Shown here one piece after another: positions 14,341 through 16,619 of a stretch of DNA of 16,619 nucleotides. A program made the translations under genes and the position numbers. Positions within the stretch are counted from its first letter, which is position 1, and the number at the start of each line of letters is the position of its first letter. A model generated the notes under the pieces. It made no database searches and was not told where the DNA came from. It saw nothing but the letters and a program-made list of their open reading frames with translations. The DNA comes from Gammaproteobacteria bacterium (GTDB lineage Bacteria > Pseudomonadota > Gammaproteobacteria > DSM-19610), in the NCBI GenBank assembly GCA_030618475.1, contig JAUXDG010000033.1, forward strand, positions 1 to 16,619. The letters run 5' to 3'.

Positions 14341-14387
14341 TATGCTTCTTCTTTTACAGGCCGTGCTAAGAAACGCATTGGTTGCAA

Positions 14388-16091
14388 TTAACCTGTATTC
14401 AGCAATGAGGGGATCAGCTGCCTGATTAGCGGTTGAAGGTGTTTTTCGTAATTGCGCCAACGCTTAATGGAGTGGCTATACATGGGCTGACGGACCTGGG
14501 CATAACTCGCAGTTCGAGTAACCTCATCTGCCTTGTGAAAAGACAAGCAGTCTGGTTCCCATTGCAGGCCGCAAAAATCGACCAGTTTGCGAGTGGTTTC
14601 TTCCTGCTTTTCTACCAGCATCTCGTAGTCGATTTCAAGCATGTCCAGATTCAGCACCTGGCGCCAGTGCGTCATTAACTCACTGTAATAATTATAGTGG
14701 CAGGCGATATCCTCAAGGTTGTAGGCATAATCCAGTCCGCTGGAGAAATATTGAAAATAATTGGATAAACAGGTGTCAAGTACGTTTCGTCTGCAATGAA
14801 TGATGCGTGCATCGGGAAACAGTGTCTGAATCAACCCGAGGAACAGAAAGTTGTGTGGTAACTTGTCAGTGACGATTGGCCGGCCTTTCGCGATTAACTC
14901 AAGACGTTGCAGATGCTGTTTTGCATGCTGCCTGAGGTTTGCGATACCTGCATCAGCGATCTTTTCCGGGTAACTTATATTGTTGCCTGAACTGTCGCGC
15001 AGAGAAACAGATATTTCAGGTATGTATGGCATTTCACCGCCTGCGCCCACTTGCGAATGGCGTGAAAGTATTTTTTCCACCAGGCTGGTACCCGAACGCG
15101 GCATGCCTACGATGAACACAAGCGTGGTCATAGTTTGTTCTGTAACAGTCAGACGTTCAAGCGTATCTGCACTAAAGGCTGTTCTCGTCTTGTCCAATCG
15201 CGATCTGTCTGCATCAAGACTGTACTGTCTTGCTACATAGCGGTTGCCCATATTGTAGTGATGGAATGCCTCGTCGAACAATTTCGTACGGTCATACAGG
15301 TCGCCAGCCGAGAAATGCAACTGCAAGCGTTCACTGTGAGTCAGCGTTGGGCTGGCAAGGAGTTTCTCGAGCTGATCAGCAGCCCGCCTGAAGTCGCCAT
15401 GAATCTCATGCGTTGATGCGTAGGCGATAGCCAGGGAAACATTGTCAACGGTGGTCTGGACGTGCGGGCCTATTAACGCAAAGGCCCCTTCTTTGTCGCC
15501 AAGCTTTATCAGCGCGTTTGCCTCACCGGCAATAGCGTTCAGCATGCCTGGCTCCAGTTTTGATGCTTTACGGTAATTCGCAGCGGCGAGCTCGAATTCA
15601 CCCAGCGCATTATGAATGGCGCCTCTTAATATATATGCGCCCGAAAAATCCGGTTGTAGCTTGATTGCCTGCCCACAAAGTGTCGCGGCCTGTTGACGTT
15701 CACCCTTGTCAAGCAGTACTGTTGCAAGATGGCGTAACGCAGTTACGTTGTCCGGCTGAAGTTGAATGACCTTGCGAAAACCCGAAATAGCGGCATCAAG
15801 TTTTTGCAGGCGGTGGTAGCATATCCCCAGATTGCCATGCGCGATAAGGTGGTTCTGGTCGATGCCGGTGATATGCTGGAAACAATTTTCAGCCTCAGAA
15901 AAATTGCCCAGACGCATGTAAATCTGACCCAGTTGTAGCCATCCTTCTATAGAGCGGCTGTTGCTTCTAACAGCTTGCTGGAATGCTTTGATCGCAGAAC
16001 CGGCGTCACCCTGTTGTAACAGTCGATAGCCTTCCCTGATAAATCTTCCGGTTCTGTTTGGAGGCATATTGCTGCACAAACTTCCTGGCAC
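14388..16091 (-). CDS. TPR-repeat sulfotransferase (Sulfotransfer_3 / tyrosylprotein type)
   Basis: This 567-residue protein joins about seven tetratricopeptide repeats (residues 15-290, with the usual Gly/Ala/Pro spacing, for example ALRHLATVLLDKGERQQA) to a sulfotransferase domain (about 322-560). The PAPS 5' loop is FIVGMPRSGTSLVEKIL (326-342, R332). TDKLPHNF (408-415) and C-R-R-N-V-L-D-T-C-L-S443 match the substrate and 3'-phosphate motifs, and VRQPMYSHSIKRWRNYEKHL (533-552) is the characteristic C-terminal stretch. Acceptors of these bacterial proteins are mostly unknown; proteins or surface glycans are suspected. The listed start is a GTG. The ATG at 16067 (residue 9) is an alternative, with AGGAAG 13 bases upstream, slightly far. 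The gene is convergent with the NRPS operon and followed by a pyruvyl transferase remnant, which suggests a surface-polysaccharide unit unrelated to the NRPS. Confidence 0.92.
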   Translation of the reverse strand: MPGSLCSNMPPNRTGRFIREGYRLLQQGDAGSAIKAFQQAVRSNSRSIEGWLQLGQIYMRLGNFSEAENCFQHITGIDQNHLIAHGNLGICYHRLQKLDAAISGFRKVIQLQPDNVTALRHLATVLLDKGERQQAATLCGQAIKLQPDFSGAYILRGAIHNALGEFELAAANYRKASKLEPGMLNAIAGEANALIKLGDKEGAFALIGPHVQTTVDNVSLAIAYASTHEIHGDFRRAADQLEKLLASPTLTHSERLQLHFSAGDLYDRTKLFDEAFHHYNMGNRYVARQYSLDADRSRLDKTRTAFSADTLERLTVTEQTMTTLVFIVGMPRSGTSLVEKILSRHSQVGAGGEMPYIPEISVSLRDSSGNNISYPEKIADAGIANLRQHAKQHLQRLELIAKGRPIVTDKLPHNFLFLGLIQTLFPDARIIHCRRNVLDTCLSNYFQYFSSGLDYAYNLEDIACHYNYYSELMTHWRQVLNLDMLEIDYEMLVEKQEETTRKLVDFCGLQWEPDCLSFHKADEVTRTASYAQVRQPMYSHSIKRWRNYEKHLQPLIRQLIPSLLNTG

Positions 16092-16234
16092 CGCGCTCGC
16101 GAAAGGCTATTTTGCGGGCAGTAATTGATTCATGCCAGTCAATTTTACCCGAATTACCTGGATTCTTTACAGTCGGCAGAGATCCGCTGGGGTTCGTTGC
16201 TGCGATAGATCTCCCTCTTTCTTCAGACCAAAGC

Positions 16235-16245
16235 GACTCAGAGTC
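16235..16245. repeat. Short palindrome in the aroQ upstream region
   Basis: GACTCAGAGTC is a perfect 11-base dyad followed by an AT-rich run (GGTTTTTATTTTTG). It could be an operator or a weak terminator hairpin (four pairs, three-base loop, then T residues). No plus-strand gene precedes it, so the terminator reading is less attractive. Confidence 0.2.
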
Positions 16246-16348
16246 AGGTTTTTATTTTTGAGGATAGTTCAGAATTCTTGTCATGTATTTCGTTCTAATC
16301 TGGACACGCACTCCAGTGCTCGCCGATAATGCAAGTGCTGACTCTGAC

Positions 16349-16353
16349 AAGGA
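16349..16353 (+). promoter_or_regulatory. aroQ ribosome binding site
   Basis: AAGGA lies nine bases before the ATG at 16363 and fixes the aroQ start. Confidence 0.7.
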
Positions 16354-16362
16354 TTTAATCTA

Positions 16363-16619
16363 ATGGCCGCTTTCCTGGTCCTGAATGGCCCCAATCTCAA
16401 CCTGCTCGGTACCCGCGAGCCCGATCACTATGGCGCGGTAACCCTCGATGTCATCAATAAACGGCTGCTGGCACAGATCAACAAGGCAGGCGGACAGCTA
16501 CTCACCTTCCAGTCCAACGCCGAACCCGAGTTGATCGACCATATCCACGCCGCCCCCCACGAAGACATCGATTTCATCATCTTCAACCCCGCCGGATTCA
16601 CCCACACCAGTGTGGCCCT
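16363..16619 (+). CDS. aroQ: Type II 3-dehydroquinate dehydratase, N-terminal part (runs off the window)
   Basis: AroQ removes water from 3-dehydroquinate to give 3-dehydroshikimate in the shikimate pathway, acting in the cytoplasm as a dodecamer. The first 85 residues are present, of about 145-150 expected. LVLNGPNLNLLGTREP (5-20) is the family signature; R18 and Y23 correspond to the active-site Arg and Tyr of the flexible lid. QSNAEPELID carries P where most members have G (QSN-x-EG). FNPAGFTHTSVA (74-85) is the conserved substrate-binding region. The catalytic His lies beyond the window. In many Gammaproteobacteria aroQ is followed by accB and accC, so these may come next. It is a core gene and probably marks the edge of the accessory region. 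Confidence 0.97.
   Translation, partial: MAAFLVLNGPNLNLLGTREPDHYGAVTLDVINKRLLAQINKAGGQLLTFQSNAEPELIDHIHAAPHEDIDFIIFNPAGFTHTSVA

Larger units (their letters stand above)
16092..16362. other. Divergent intergenic region between the TPR-sulfotransferase and aroQ
   Basis: About 270 bases hold the start regions of two divergent genes. No gene is supported; the short open frames here have no recognisable product. I find a short palindrome (16235-16245) and the aroQ ribosome binding site, but no promoter with both boxes at good spacing. Confidence 0.4.

Noticed and set aside
1..16619. CRISPR arrays, tRNA or rRNA genes, insertion-sequence ends, attachment sites
   Set aside because: I saw no repeated spacer array, cloverleaf sequence, transposase or terminal inverted repeats by reading; a covariance-model scan was not possible.

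Overview
The window (about 16.6 kb) carries one complete-looking nonribosomal peptide synthetase (NRPS) operon on the plus strand (roughly 329-14020), flanked by unrelated genes. The right flank ends in the start of a type II 3-dehydroquinase gene (aroQ), a core shikimate-pathway gene. The middling G+C content, the aroQ form and a TPR-sulfotransferase of a kind common in marine Gammaproteobacteria together suggest a gammaproteobacterium. That placement is inference; no rRNA or phylogenetic marker is complete here.

Layout: 1-54 is the probable tail of an upstream gene, followed by a weak intrinsic terminator (68-87). A leader of about 240 bases holds two inverted repeats. Then come five genes on one strand with short gaps: an MbtH-like protein (329-538), an FkbH-type glyceryl-transferring HAD enzyme (586-2262), a 2273-residue NRPS (2273-9094), a 1349-residue NRPS (9168-13217) and a PAPS-dependent sulfotransferase (13229-14020). 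On the minus strand follow a truncated polysaccharide pyruvyl transferase-like fragment (14131-14340) and an intact TPR-sulfotransferase (14388-16091). aroQ (16363 onward) is divergent from the latter.

Predicted logic: the FkbH protein makes a glyceryl thioester on the free-standing N-terminal carrier domain of the first NRPS. Module 1 adds Thr (code DFWNIGMVHK), module 2 adds Val (DAFWLGGTFK) and module 3 on the second protein adds Ser (DVWHISLVDK). An acidic C-terminal tail on NRPS 1 and a TubC-type docking domain on NRPS 2 probably hold the line together. The terminal thioesterase has Cys in place of the nucleophilic Ser (G-I-C-D-G) and lacks the usual Asp. Cys nucleophiles are known in thioesterases that close strained beta-lactone (ObaI) or beta-lactam (SulM) rings. 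The sulfotransferase could sulfate a hydroxyl of glycerate, Thr or Ser. The most interesting hypothesis is therefore a small sulfated glyceryl-Thr-Val-Ser peptide, possibly released as a seryl beta-lactone or another cyclic form. I know of no described product with this combination. The ring and the sulfation site are inference, not seen. No transporter, phosphopantetheinyl transferase or regulator lies in the window.
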